A stretch of DNA of 54,665 nucleotides, from NCBI GenBank assembly GCA_013697825.1, contig JACCWD010000199.1:1-54665 (forward strand), written 5' to 3'. The translations under genes and the position numbers were made by a program. Source of the DNA: Rubrobacter sp. Lineage in GTDB: Bacteria; Actinomycetota; Rubrobacteria; Rubrobacterales; Rubrobacteraceae. Under the pieces are notes generated by a model. That model was not told the origin of the DNA. It was given only the letters and a program-made list of their open reading frames with translations, and made no database searches. This document shows, one piece after another, positions 1 through 7,358 of the stretch (position 1 is its first letter; every line of letters begins with the position of its first letter).

Positions 1-2
1 AA

Positions 3-653
3 GTAGACCGCAGCGCATCGTTTGCGGTTAATCGGGAGGTCGCCAGGCGCGATTTCTTGAAGACCGCAGCGTGGGCCACGGCCGCGATATCGGCCGCCGG
101 GATCGGTGGGTTCGGATTCGCCGCGAGCCGCGCGAAGGCGCAGGGAGAGCCGTTCACGACGTACCAGGGCGTAGGCGACGTCGCGATAGTGTCGCTCGCC
201 TACCAGCTTGAGTTGCTGGAGGGGACGTTCTATCAGATGGGTGTGGACATGGGAACGGTGAGCGGGAACGCTCTCGTCCAGATCCAGGCTTTAGCTGACG
301 CGGAGTTCGCGCACGCCGACGCTTTGGCGGGCATCCTCACGGAGGTCGGGGCGGAGATCCCGGCGACGCCGGAGTTCACGTTCCCGGACGGAGTGTTCGA
401 GGACACGGCCGCCTTCCTTGAGTTGGGCAACACGTTCGAGCCGGTCGGAATCGGCGCGTACCAGGCGGCTGCCCCGGCGATAGAGAACAAAGAGTTTCTC
501 GCGCCCGCGCTCTCGATCCACAGCGCCGAGTGCGAGCATTGGAACGCGATAAAGATTCTCTTGGGCATAGACCCGCCCAACACCGTCACGTTTGAAGAGG
601 CATTGCCGTTGCCCACCGTTCAGGAAGCCGTCGCGCCGTTCGGCGTAGGTTGA
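3..653 (+). CDS. Tat-exported ferritin-like domain protein, 5' partial
   Basis: The reading frame is open to the left window edge, so the start lies upstream. A TTG at 57 could serve as a start, but the codons before it (42-62) read A-R-R-D-F-L-K, a twin-arginine signal motif, followed by an Ala/Gly-rich hydrophobic stretch and an AKAQ-type cleavage region. The mature part looks like a ferritin_2 four-helix bundle: helix 1 has LELLEGTFY, helix 2 has EFAHADAL (an ExxH pair), and the last helix has SAECEHW before a LLGIDPP turn. Such proteins are predicted to bind iron or another metal outside the membrane, but their reaction is unknown. It sits 15 nt before a paralogue, probably in one operon. 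Confidence 0.8.
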   Translation, partial: VDRSASFAVNREVARRDFLKTAAWATAAISAAGIGGFGFAASRAKAQGEPFTTYQGVGDVAIVSLAYQLELLEGTFYQMGVDMGTVSGNALVQIQALADAEFAHADALAGILTEVGAEIPATPEFTFPDGVFEDTAAFLELGNTFEPVGIGAYQAAAPAIENKEFLAPALSIHSAECEHWNAIKILLGIDPPNTVTFEEALPLPTVQEAVAPFGVG

Positions 654-668
654 GGAGGAAGGTAGTTG

Positions 669-1364
669 ATGATGGATAAGCCACAGATGATCGTTCCGGG
701 GGCGGAGGCGTTCGCCAAGCCCCGGACCCGGAGGGACTTTTTCAAGACCCTCGCCGTTGCCGGCATCGGCGCGGCCGCCGGTGGCGCGATGCTGGCCCGC
801 CCGGCCAGCGCGCAGCTCGGCGAGATCAACGACGACATAGACATTGCGAACTTCGCGCTCACCCTCGAGTTCCTCGAGACCGAGTACTATTCGCTCGCGC
901 TTGACACGGGTCTCCTCTCGGGTTCGGCTCTCAGCTTCATTTCGATGGTCCGCGACAATGAGGCCGCGCACGCCGAGGCTCTCATCGGACTCATCCAGCA
1001 GTTCGGCGGCACCCCGGTCGAGGCGCCGGAGTTTACTTTCCCGGACGAGGCGCTCGCCAGCCAGCAAGGGATCCTCGAGTTCACCGGCGTCCTCGAGCCC
1101 ACCGGGCGGAGCGCCTACCTCGGCGCCGCGCCGCTGATCCAAGACCCGAGCGTCCTCGCCGCCGCCGGAAGCATCGCGGGCGTCGAGGCCGAGCAAACTG
1201 TCGGCGTAAGGAACCTACTCGGCTTCGTGCCGCCGACGACCACGCCGTTCCCGGAGGCTCTCAGCGTGGACGAGGTTCTCGCGGCCGTCGCGCCGTTCCT
1301 CGGCATGGGCGAGATGATGGACACCGGCGGCGCCGTCGCCGGCGGCTCGCATCGGGCTCTTTAA
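669..1364 (+). CDS. Tat-exported ferritin-like domain protein, paralogue
   Basis: 231 aa. GAGGAGGAAGG at 652-662 places the start at ATG 669; TTG 666 and ATG 672 are in-frame alternatives. The N-terminus carries a complete Tat signal (RTRRDFFK, then an Ala/Gly-rich hydrophobic core ending ASAQ). The mature protein has the same bundle layout as the upstream gene: TLEFLETEYY in helix 1, NEAAHAEAL in helix 2, and EAEQTVGVRNLLG in the last helix. Where the upstream paralogue has E-C-E-H here it is E-A-E-Q, so one potential metal-ligand His is lost. Likely co-transcribed with the upstream gene and exported folded. Function beyond ferritin-like is not known. Confidence 0.82.
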   Translation: MMDKPQMIVPGAEAFAKPRTRRDFFKTLAVAGIGAAAGGAMLARPASAQLGEINDDIDIANFALTLEFLETEYYSLALDTGLLSGSALSFISMVRDNEAAHAEALIGLIQQFGGTPVEAPEFTFPDEALASQQGILEFTGVLEPTGRSAYLGAAPLIQDPSVLAAAGSIAGVEAEQTVGVRNLLGFVPPTTTPFPEALSVDEVLAAVAPFLGMGEMMDTGGAVAGGSHRAL

Positions 1365-1373
1365 CGGAGCGTT

Positions 1374-2231
1374 TTGGTCGAGCGTACACAACTAATCGCA
1401 AGAGCGAGGGCGGCCATGGCCGCCCTTCTCTTCGCCGTCGCAGTCGTCCTTGTGGGCTGCTCCGGCGCGAGTACGGGCGAGGAGGGAGCCTCGGCTCCCA
1501 CCGAAGCCCCGGAGGCCGCCGAGCAGCAAACGGAGCAGCAAGAAGAGGCGGCTGAGGAATCCGGCTCCGAAGATTCCGGTTCGGGGGAAGACAATCCTTA
1601 CGCGGAGGAGATCGAAAGAGCCTCCGAGTCGGCGACCCCGGATCCCAACAATCTCGAAGGCGCTCCGGAGATGAAGGAATGGACCGACCCGGCCGGGGAC
1701 GACATCCCGGACACGGCGCAGTTCTTCAATACGGGCGGCTCCGCCGGAGCCATTCCCGCCGTCAGGCCGTTCAACTTCGGACGCGACCCGGGCGGCCCGG
1801 AGGACAAGACCATGTACTTGACGGTTCCCAAGATCGGGCTCGAGGACGTGGAGGTCATAAACTCCACCTCCGAAGAGGCGTTGACGGAATCCACGGTTCA
1901 CGTCCCCGCTACGGGCTTCCCGTGGCAGGAGGGCGCGAACACGTACGTCGCCGGACACCGCATCGGCTATCCGGGGACGGGATCGCATGAAATCTTCTAC
2001 GATCTCGACCAGCTCGCCGACGGCGACGAGATCATCATCGAGGATGCCGACGGGGGCCAGTATATTTACCGGGTCACCACATACCTCGTCACCGACCCGT
2101 TCGATGTCGAGGTCATGAACCCCGTGGACGGGAAGAGCGTGATCACGCTCCAAACCTGCACGCTCCCGGACTACGCGGAGCGCATAGTGGTTCAAGGAGA
2201 ACTCATCGAGGGAAACACCACCCCCGCCTGA
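1374..2231 (+). CDS. Sortase-family protein with lipoprotein signal
   Basis: 285 aa from TTG 1374. A basic N-terminus and hydrophobic run end in a lipobox-like L-V-G-C with Cys about residue 29, so the protein is predicted to be lipid-anchored. Residues about 30-120 are an acidic, Glu/Ser/Pro-rich linker. The sortase domain occupies the C-terminal 140 residues: LTVPKIGL, AGHR (His about 195), TLQTC (Cys about 262) and ERIVV (Arg about 270), the His/Cys/Arg triad of transpeptidase sortases. TLxTC and the actinobacterial context suggest class E-like. Sortases are normally held by a transmembrane helix, so lipid anchoring would be unusual. No sorting-signal substrate is encoded nearby. A hairpin follows at 2264-2291. 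Confidence 0.85.
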   Translation: MVERTQLIARARAAMAALLFAVAVVLVGCSGASTGEEGASAPTEAPEAAEQQTEQQEEAAEESGSEDSGSGEDNPYAEEIERASESATPDPNNLEGAPEMKEWTDPAGDDIPDTAQFFNTGGSAGAIPAVRPFNFGRDPGGPEDKTMYLTVPKIGLEDVEVINSTSEEALTESTVHVPATGFPWQEGANTYVAGHRIGYPGTGSHEIFYDLDQLADGDEIIIEDADGGQYIYRVTTYLVTDPFDVEVMNPVDGKSVITLQTCTLPDYAERIVVQGELIEGNTTPA

Positions 2232-2263
2232 GACCCGGCCACCGCACAAACCACATATACACC

Positions 2264-2291
2264 GCAAAGCCCCGCAAGCGTGGGGCTTTGC
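2264..2291 (+). terminator. Hairpin after the sortase gene
   Basis: GCAAAGCCCC and GGGGCTTTGC form a perfect 10-bp stem around an 8-nt loop, 32 nt after the sortase stop. There is no T-tract after it (GCTCTC), so it may act with Rho or as an RNA-stability hairpin rather than as a classical intrinsic terminator. Confidence 0.6.
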
Positions 2292-2340
2292 GCTCTCTCC
2301 GCACCGATTCATCGTCCTCGACGAATGCTAAGATGTTCGG

Positions 2341-2379
2341 ATGCCAAAGGATATTCTCGTAGTGGACACGCTCGCTTGA
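2341..2379 (+). CDS. 12-codon leader ORF overlapping the MBL gene start
   Basis: ATG at 2341 opens a 12-codon ORF reading MPKDILVVDTLA. Its TGA stop (2377-2379) overlaps the ATG of the next gene by one base. A -10-like TAAGAT at 2329-2334 ends 6 nt before the ATG, so the message could be leaderless. ILVVD is the classic first strand of response-regulator receiver domains, and homologues of the downstream hydrolase (YycJ/WalJ) often follow a WalR-type regulator. It may therefore be the remnant of a deleted regulator, kept as a coupling leader. Short matches like this also occur by chance. Confidence 0.3.
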   Translation: MPKDILVVDTLA

Positions 2380-3176
2380 TGCGCCTCGTCGTGCTTTCGA
2401 GCGGAAGCTCCGGCAACGCGACATTCGTCGAGTCCGAAGACGGCGGACTCCTCATCGACGCGGGCCTCTCATGCCGGAGGATCAAGAAACTCCTCGCCTC
2501 CATCGGACGCTCCCTCAACGACGTCGAAGCCGTCCTTCTCACCCACGGACACACCGACCACACCTCCGGTGTACGTTCGCTCGTGCGCGAATGCGACCTC
2601 CGGGTCATCTCCGCGCCCGGCGTCGGAGAGCATCTCGGAGCGGAGGTCGTCGAAGCCGGGTGTCGTTTTCTCGTCGAGGGTGTCGAGGCCCGCTTCTTCT
2701 CGGTTCCGCACGACGCGCCGACGTATGGTGTGAGGATGGAGCGGGGCGGTGTCTCGGCGGTCGTGGCGACCGACTTCGGCGAAGTCGGTTCCGACGTCCT
2801 CGAAGAACTCCTCGGTGTGGACGCTCTCGTACTCGAAGCGAACCACGATGAAGATTGGCTGTGGAGCGGCCCGTACCCCGCACATCTCAAACGCCGCATC
2901 GCCGCCCCGAACGGCCACCTCTCGAACCGCCAAGCCGCCGAAGCTGCTCTCGCACTCGCTCCGCACGGACTCGCCGATGTCGTCCTCGGGCATCTCTCGG
3001 AGAAAAACAACTCCGCTGCGAGGGCCGTCGGGAAGGTGAAGGCCGCTCTCCGAGGTGGAGGGTTCGATGGAATACGGGTTCGTGCCGCGCTCGCGAGGCG
3101 TCCCACGCCGTGGATCGAGGTGGGCGAGTCGGTGCCGCGCATAGACTCCGGCGAGGCGAGGCTTTTCGGCGCGTGA
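2379..3176 (+). CDS. MBL-fold metallo-hydrolase, YycJ/WalJ-like
   Basis: 265 aa from ATG 2379 (M-R-L-V-V-L-S-S-G-S-S-G-N). SSGSSGNATF at the N-terminus and THGHTDH (residues about 55-61) are the hallmarks of the YycJ/WalJ branch of metallo-beta-lactamase hydrolases. Downstream come SVPHDAP, TDFGEV, LEANHDEDWL, GHLSNRQAAE and GHLSEKNN, which complete the two-metal site. Family members are predicted DNA- or RNA-processing exonucleases; WalJ is linked to coordinating replication and cell division in Firmicutes. No good Shine-Dalgarno is visible. The TGATG overlap with the 12-codon ORF suggests coupled translation. Confidence 0.85.
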   Translation: MRLVVLSSGSSGNATFVESEDGGLLIDAGLSCRRIKKLLASIGRSLNDVEAVLLTHGHTDHTSGVRSLVRECDLRVISAPGVGEHLGAEVVEAGCRFLVEGVEARFFSVPHDAPTYGVRMERGGVSAVVATDFGEVGSDVLEELLGVDALVLEANHDEDWLWSGPYPAHLKRRIAAPNGHLSNRQAAEAALALAPHGLADVVLGHLSEKNNSAARAVGKVKAALRGGGFDGIRVRAALARRPTPWIEVGESVPRIDSGEARLFGA

Positions 3177-3274
3177 TCCGGAATTCGGGCGACCATTTCA
3201 TGCCTCCGTCGGTCGCGGCCGATGAGGCTCGCGTCCGCCCCGTGCGATCTTTGAGAACGCCGCGATCCACGACC

Positions 3275-3307
3275 TCGCGAAGCGCCCCGCTCCGCGACGC
3301 TTCGCGA
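3275..3307. repeat. Perfect 10-bp inverted repeat
   Basis: TCGCGAAGCG at 3275-3284 is repeated inverted at 3298-3307 with a 13-nt loop. It lies in the 175-bp gap between the MBL hydrolase and rlmH and could act as a transcription-attenuating hairpin. No T-tract follows. Confidence 0.5.
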
Positions 3308-3342
3308 ACCCACGAAGCGGGTGGCGGCGGAGCTATCCGACG

Positions 3343-3358
3343 GGATCATATATGATCC
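3343..3358. promoter_or_regulatory. 16-bp perfect palindrome covering the rlmH start codon
   Basis: GGATCATATATGATCC is a perfect 16-bp palindrome, and the rlmH ATG (3352-3354) lies inside it. It could be an operator or an mRNA hairpin hiding the start; no conventional ribosome-binding site precedes it (nearest GGAG is 19 nt upstream). Confidence 0.5.
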
Positions 3359-3825
3359 GGGCTGCCACCATCCTCGCCGTCGGCAAACTCAAAAACTGGC
3401 CCGACGAAGCGTGCGAAGACTATCTGAAACGCCTCCGCCGCCATGGTCGAGTCGAAGTCATCGAAGTCCCCGAAGCCGACATGAACCGCCTCTCCCACGG
3501 CGAAGTCCTCGCCGCCGAAGCCGAACGCCTCGAAAAACGAATCCCGAGCGGGGCGCGCACTATCGCCCTCGACCGCGAGTCCGGGAAGCATATTTCTTCG
3601 GAGAAGTTCGCGGGCAAACTCGAAGCCCTCGGCGTGTCGGGGCAAAGCCACGTCGCCTTCATCATCGGAGGCGCCATCGGCCTCGATGAAGGGATTCTCT
3701 CCCGCGCCGACGAGGCGATTTCGTTCGGCGACATCACGTTGCCGCACGCCCTCGCTCGTGTCGTTCTCCTCGAACAACTTTATCGGGCGGCGAAGATATC
3801 GCGGGGGGAGAAGTATCATTGGTGA
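3352..3825 (+). CDS. rlmH: 23S rRNA (pseudouridine1915-N3)-methyltransferase RlmH
   Basis: 157 aa, the normal RlmH length. The SPOUT-fold signature is present: FIIGGAIGL, then DITLPHALARV, LLEQLYRA and a C-terminal GEKYHW, where RlmH proteins end in xxYHK or similar. The enzyme uses SAM to methylate pseudouridine 1915 in helix 69 of 23S rRNA, on assembled 70S ribosomes. ATG 3352 is the only sensible start in frame and sits inside a 16-bp palindrome. The gene stands alone between the MBL hydrolase and a heptamer-repeat element. Confidence 0.95.
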   Translation: MIRAATILAVGKLKNWPDEACEDYLKRLRRHGRVEVIEVPEADMNRLSHGEVLAAEAERLEKRIPSGARTIALDRESGKHISSEKFAGKLEALGVSGQSHVAFIIGGAIGLDEGILSRADEAISFGDITLPHALARVVLLEQLYRAAKISRGEKYHW

Positions 3826-3830
3826 ATTGG

Positions 3831-3994
3831 AGGTTTCAGGTATCAGGCTTCAGAATTTCTATTTGGAGATTATCGGGGCGAGTTCGCTTCTTTCTCGACG
3901 GTGCACTGAACGGCGATTGAAACCGGGATTCGGAGGCCCAGCGCGTTCGGCGGTTTTGCTTTTCCTGAAGCCTGAAACCCGATGCCTGAAGCCT
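3831..3994. repeat. Heptamer inverted-repeat element A
   Basis: The 5' arm (3831-3853) is a run of 7-bp units AGGTTTC, AGGTATC, AGGCTTC. The 3' arm (3964-3994) is the complement of the same kind of units (AGGCTTC, AGGCATC, GGGTTTC, AGGCTTC). The roughly 110-bp loop between them has no convincing ORF. It starts 6 bp after the rlmH stop and ends just before the -10-like box of the next gene. Confidence 0.85.
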
Positions 3995-4009
3995 TGTTAA
4001 TATATCCCC

Positions 4010-4234
4010 ATGCGAATCCAAATCGACAGATTCGAGGACGGACGATGGACGGTCGTCTCCATGTACCCGGAAGGCAAAAAGACCTTTGACGTGCCGAGGG
4101 AAGCCCTCCCGGAGGAAGCTTCCCCCGGTGACATCTTCGACGTGAGGTTCAAGAGAAACGAGGAAGAGACGAAAAAGAACGCCGCCGAAAACGAGGGACT
4201 TTTGAACGAGCTTTTGGGACGGGACGAACGATGA
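4010..4234 (+). CDS. DUF3006 domain protein
   Basis: 74 aa starting MRIQIDRFEDGRW, with VPREALPEEASPGDIFDVRF, the typical layout of the small DUF3006 family (a short beta-rich domain of unknown function, usually beside other genes and not membrane-bound). A -10-like TAATAT at 3998-4003 is so close to ATG 4010 that the message may be leaderless. Its stop overlaps the argS start (ATGA, 4 nt), so the two are probably translationally coupled. Confidence 0.8.
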   Translation: MRIQIDRFEDGRWTVVSMYPEGKKTFDVPREALPEEASPGDIFDVRFKRNEEETKKNAAENEGLLNELLGRDER

Positions 4235-5868
4235 GCTTCGAGGCACGTATCGCCAACGAAATACGTTCGGCGGCGAGGGATGCCTTCGGCGTCGAACTCG
4301 AAGCCGTCCACGTCGAGAGGCCGAACGACCCCTCCCACGGCGACTTCGCCACGAACGTCGCGCTCGCGAACGCGAAGGTCTTCAAACGGAATCCGAGAGA
4401 GGTCGCCGCGACGCTCGCCGGGGCGGTCGAGGCTCCATTCATAAAGAGCGCGGAAGTCGCGGGGCCGGGGTTCATAAACTTCCGGCTCTCGCCGGGGGCG
4501 GTGTGGGCGGAGATCGCTTCTCTCATCGAGGCCGGAGAAAACTATGGGCGCGAGGAGCCTTCCGGCGAACCCGTTCAGATCGAGTTCGTGAGCGCGAACC
4601 CGACGGGGCCGATGCACGTCGGGCATGGTCGGCAGGCGGCGTACGGCGACTCGCTCGCCCGCATCATGGAGGCGGCGGGCCGGAAGGTTTCGCGGGAGTA
4701 TTATTTCAACGACGGTGGGAACCAAATCCGGCTCTTCGCCGAGTCGGTCGCCGTCCGGTACGCGGAGATGTTCGAGCGCGAATGGCCCGTCGAGGATTCC
4801 GATTCCCTTTATAAAGGCGAATACACGAAAGAAGTCGCCCGCGATTTATCGAAGGAGTACGGCGAGAAATTCTTCGATATGGATCGGGGCGAGGCGCTTT
4901 CAGAGATCGGGGACTTCGCCACGCGGTGGTGCATGGACGACATCCGGCGCACTTTGGCCCGCATCCGGGTCCGCTTCGACAATTTTTTCAATGAGAAGAG
5001 CCTTTACGACTCCGGCGGCGTCGAGAAGACGATCGAGAAATTGAAGGCGAGCGGGCATACGTATGAGGAGGATGGGGCGGTTTGGCTCTCGTCGTCGGAG
5101 TTCGGGGACGATAAAGACCGGGTGCTCGTGAAGAGCGACGGTTCGTATACGTATGTCGCGCCGGACATCGCTTATCACGCGGACAAGTGGGAGCGGGGGT
5201 TCCGGGCGACGGTGAACATACTCGGCGCGGATCACGCCGGGTACACGCCGCGCCTCCGGGCCGGGATCGTCGGCCTCGGCCTCCCCGGCGACTTCCTCGA
5301 CGTGGAACTCGTCCGCCTCGTGAAGCTCATGCGCGACGGCGAGGAAGTGAAATTCAGCAAACGCGCCGGGAACGTCGTGACCCTCGACGAGCTCATGGAC
5401 GAAGTCGGGGAAGACGTAGCCCGGTATTTTTACGTTCGCTTCTCGCACAAAACCGAGATGGGCTTCGACCTCGGCCTCGCCATAAAACAGTCCGACGAGA
5501 ACCCGGTTTTCTACGTTCAATACGCGCACGCCCGCATCGCCTCCATCTTCCGCCGCGCCGAAACGAGTCCGGAAGATGTCGGAGAAATCCACCCCGCCGA
5601 ACTCGCCCCGGAGGAGCGCGTCCTCGCGATGGAGCTTCTCGACTTCCCGCGCATAGTTCGGAACGCGGCGGCGAAGCGCGAGGTGCATCTCCTCCCGACG
5701 TACCTCGAAACGCTCGCGACCCGGTACCACCAGTTTTATACGATCCACAAAGTCCTCGTGGACGATGAGGATGTGAAGGCTCGCCGCCTCGCCCTTTGCG
5801 CGGCGACGAAGAACGTCCTCAAAAACGGCCTCGGCCTTCTCGGGGTGCATGCGCCCGAGAGGATGTGA
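4231..5868 (+). CDS. argS: Arginyl-tRNA synthetase
   Basis: 545 aa, normal for class Ia ArgRS. An Arg_S N-terminal tRNA-binding domain is followed by SANPTGPMHVGHGRQ (the HIGH signature as HVGH, about residue 130), and KFSKRAGNVVTLDEL is the degenerate KMSKS loop. The C-terminal helical DALR anticodon-binding domain has YAHARIASIFRR and ends GVHAPERM. It charges tRNA-Arg. ATG overlaps the DUF3006 stop by 4 nt. Confidence 0.97.
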   Translation: MSFEARIANEIRSAARDAFGVELEAVHVERPNDPSHGDFATNVALANAKVFKRNPREVAATLAGAVEAPFIKSAEVAGPGFINFRLSPGAVWAEIASLIEAGENYGREEPSGEPVQIEFVSANPTGPMHVGHGRQAAYGDSLARIMEAAGRKVSREYYFNDGGNQIRLFAESVAVRYAEMFEREWPVEDSDSLYKGEYTKEVARDLSKEYGEKFFDMDRGEALSEIGDFATRWCMDDIRRTLARIRVRFDNFFNEKSLYDSGGVEKTIEKLKASGHTYEEDGAVWLSSSEFGDDKDRVLVKSDGSYTYVAPDIAYHADKWERGFRATVNILGADHAGYTPRLRAGIVGLGLPGDFLDVELVRLVKLMRDGEEVKFSKRAGNVVTLDELMDEVGEDVARYFYVRFSHKTEMGFDLGLAIKQSDENPVFYVQYAHARIASIFRRAETSPEDVGEIHPAELAPEERVLAMELLDFPRIVRNAAAKREVHLLPTYLETLATRYHQFYTIHKVLVDDEDVKARRLALCAATKNVLKNGLGLLGVHAPERM

Positions 5869-5891
5869 GGGGCGGAGTTTTCGCATTCCGA

Positions 5892-5918
5892 GTCCGAGCG
5901 AGGTACACTCGGACGTAC
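5892..5918. promoter_or_regulatory. Inverted repeats over the phd promoter
   Basis: GTCCGAG (5892-5898) and CTCGGAC (5908-5914) form a 7-bp inverted repeat. It overlaps a -10-like TACACT (5904-5909) and a second palindrome with GTAC half-sites (5903-5918), upstream of the Phd-type antitoxin. Phd/YefM antitoxins autorepress by binding palindromes over their own promoter, so this is the obvious operator candidate. Confidence 0.5.
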
Positions 5919-5946
5919 AAAGAAGCGTATCGTTTATGGAGGCGAG

Positions 5947-6228
5947 ATGCGACGCGTTGATGTGAGTCGGGATTTGAGGCCATTGTCGGAGTTTCGGGCG
6001 AACGCGGCGGCTGTCGTGCGGGAGGTTCGGAGCACGAAGCGTCCGGTGGTTCTCACGCAGCGTGGGAAGGGCGCGGCGGTTTTGCTCGATGTGGAGGAGT
6101 ATGAGGCGCTCGTCGAGCGTGTGGAGATGCTCGAAGATATCCATATCGCCGAGCGGCAAATAGCGGCGGGGGAGGGTATGGCGCACGAAGAAGCGAAGGC
6201 TCGGGCGTTGGCGCGGCTTTCCGGGTGA
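5947..6228 (+). CDS. Phd/YefM-family antitoxin
   Basis: 93 aa. The N-terminal half is a clear Phd/YefM DNA-binding domain: DLRPLSEFRANAAAVVREV, then RPVVLTQRGKGAAVLLDVEEYEAL. The C-terminal helix (MLEDIHIAERQIAAGEGMAHEEA) would be the toxin-neutralising tail. GGAGGCG at 5939-5945 sits only one nt before ATG 5947. The toxin partner follows 3 nt after the stop but appears frame-broken. Confidence 0.9.
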   Translation: MRRVDVSRDLRPLSEFRANAAAVVREVRSTKRPVVLTQRGKGAAVLLDVEEYEALVERVEMLEDIHIAERQIAAGEGMAHEEAKARALARLSG

Positions 6229-6231
6229 GGT

Positions 6232-6529
6232 GTGAAGGTCGTATGGTCTACGATCGCGCGTCGACGAGGTGGCGGAGTACATTGGGCGCCATAGCCTCGA
6301 AGCCGCGAGGAAGTGGGTGCTTTCGTTGTTTCGGGTCGCGGAGCGCCTCGAAAGTTTCCCGGAGAGTGGGCGTTTCGTGCCGGAGATGGGGGAGAGGCGA
6401 GGTCTCCGGGAGGTGGTCCACGGCGAGTACCGCATCATATACCGTGCGGAGCCCGAACAAGTTTTGATTCTCACCGTACGCCATTCGAGGAGAGCCTTCG
6501 ATCCCGGCGAGGTGGAGGACGAGAAATAG
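6232..6529 (+). pseudogene. RelE/ParE-family toxin with a frame break near the N-terminus
   Basis: From GTG 6232 the frame reads VKVVWSTIAR, the usual first strand of ParE/RelE toxins. The continuation (VDEVAEYIGRHSLEAARKW, then LESFPESGRFVPE, REVVHGEYRIIYR and VLILTVRHSRRAFD) lies in another frame, starting near 6260. Joined, they give about 98 aa, the normal family length, so a 1-nt insertion or 2-nt deletion around 6253-6262 is inferred. A GTG at 6269 could start an 86-residue truncated protein, but it has no ribosome-binding site and lacks strand 1. The toxin would be an mRNA interferase or gyrase poison. Sequencing error remains possible. Confidence 0.65.
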
Positions 6530-6588
6530 TCTCGATCTCGCGGGCGGAGTGTAAAATTCGCATTTGAACGAAACCCCCGGAGGTTTTT

Positions 6589-7224
6589 ATGGGAGCGGTG
6601 AAGAGTCCGGCTGAAGGGAAAGTGCTTCTCAGGGACGTTAGTTGGGGGACGTACGAGCGTCTCATCGAAGAGCGTGGCGAGCGGAAGGCGCCGCGCTTCC
6701 ATTACGCCCGGGGGGTGATGGAGATCATGAGCCCGTCGAAGAGGCATGAGGAAATCGGATATGTCGTCGGGGACCTCGTCGGGCTTTTGGCCATGGAATT
6801 GGATCTCGACCTCCTCGGAGCGGGTTCGACCACGTTCAAACGCGAAGACCTCGACCGGGGCTTCGAGCCGGACGAGTGCTTTTATTTCGGAGAGAACATC
6901 GAGCTTGTGCGCGGCAAGGAGAACATAAACCTCGACGCGGGCGACCCGCCCCCGAACCTCGTCGTCGAGGTGGACATCACGAACCCTTCCCTCGACAAAC
7001 TCCCCATATACGCCCGCCTCGGCGTCGCGGAGGTGTGGCGGTTCCCGGGCGGGAAGGCGGAAATCTTCGCCCTTCGCGGCGAGGAATACGTGGCCGCCGA
7101 CGCGAGCCTCGCTTTTCCATCGCTCTCCCGAGAAACCCTCGCCCGCTTTGTGGAGCGTGGTTTGACGATGAAGCGTCCGGCGTGGGCGCGTGAGGTGCGG
7201 GAGTGGGTGTCGCCGGGGCGGTGA
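6589..7224 (+). CDS. Uma2-family (DUF820) restriction endonuclease-fold protein
   Basis: 211 aa, starting at ATG 6589 after a strong GGAGG (6579-6583). Typical Uma2 landmarks are EIMSPSKRHEEIGYVVGDLV, FEPDECFYF and LVVEVDITNPS; the D in PDE and the E-V-D pair form the PD-(D/E)XK-like active site, and KLPIYARLGVAEVW is the conserved helix. These proteins are abundant in cyanobacteria, Chloroflexi and Rubrobacter-like bacteria, often as free-standing paralogues. Nuclease activity is predicted from fold only. A -10-like TAAAAT is at 6552-6557. Confidence 0.88.
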   Translation: MGAVKSPAEGKVLLRDVSWGTYERLIEERGERKAPRFHYARGVMEIMSPSKRHEEIGYVVGDLVGLLAMELDLDLLGAGSTTFKREDLDRGFEPDECFYFGENIELVRGKENINLDAGDPPPNLVVEVDITNPSLDKLPIYARLGVAEVWRFPGGKAEIFALRGEEYVAADASLAFPSLSRETLARFVERGLTMKRPAWAREVREWVSPGR

Positions 7225-7358
7225 CGGAGGCTGTGTCGATCTTCTCGGCGTCGGCGCGCCGGAGGGGGTGTGAGAGAGTGGGCTTCCGGGGAAGGCGAAA
7301 ACCGCTCTGTTATACTGCTTTTGCGATGAATTCGGGGAAGCCATAATTCGAGGAGACC

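Noticed and set aside
57-59. TTG as the start of the first ferritin-like gene
   Set aside because: The same frame upstream encodes A-R-R-D-F directly before it, giving a full Tat motif, and stays open to the window edge.
4900-7344. Long minus-strand open frame (814 codons) opposite argS, phd and Uma2
   Set aside because: Antisense to genes with clear motifs; its translation is not protein-like.
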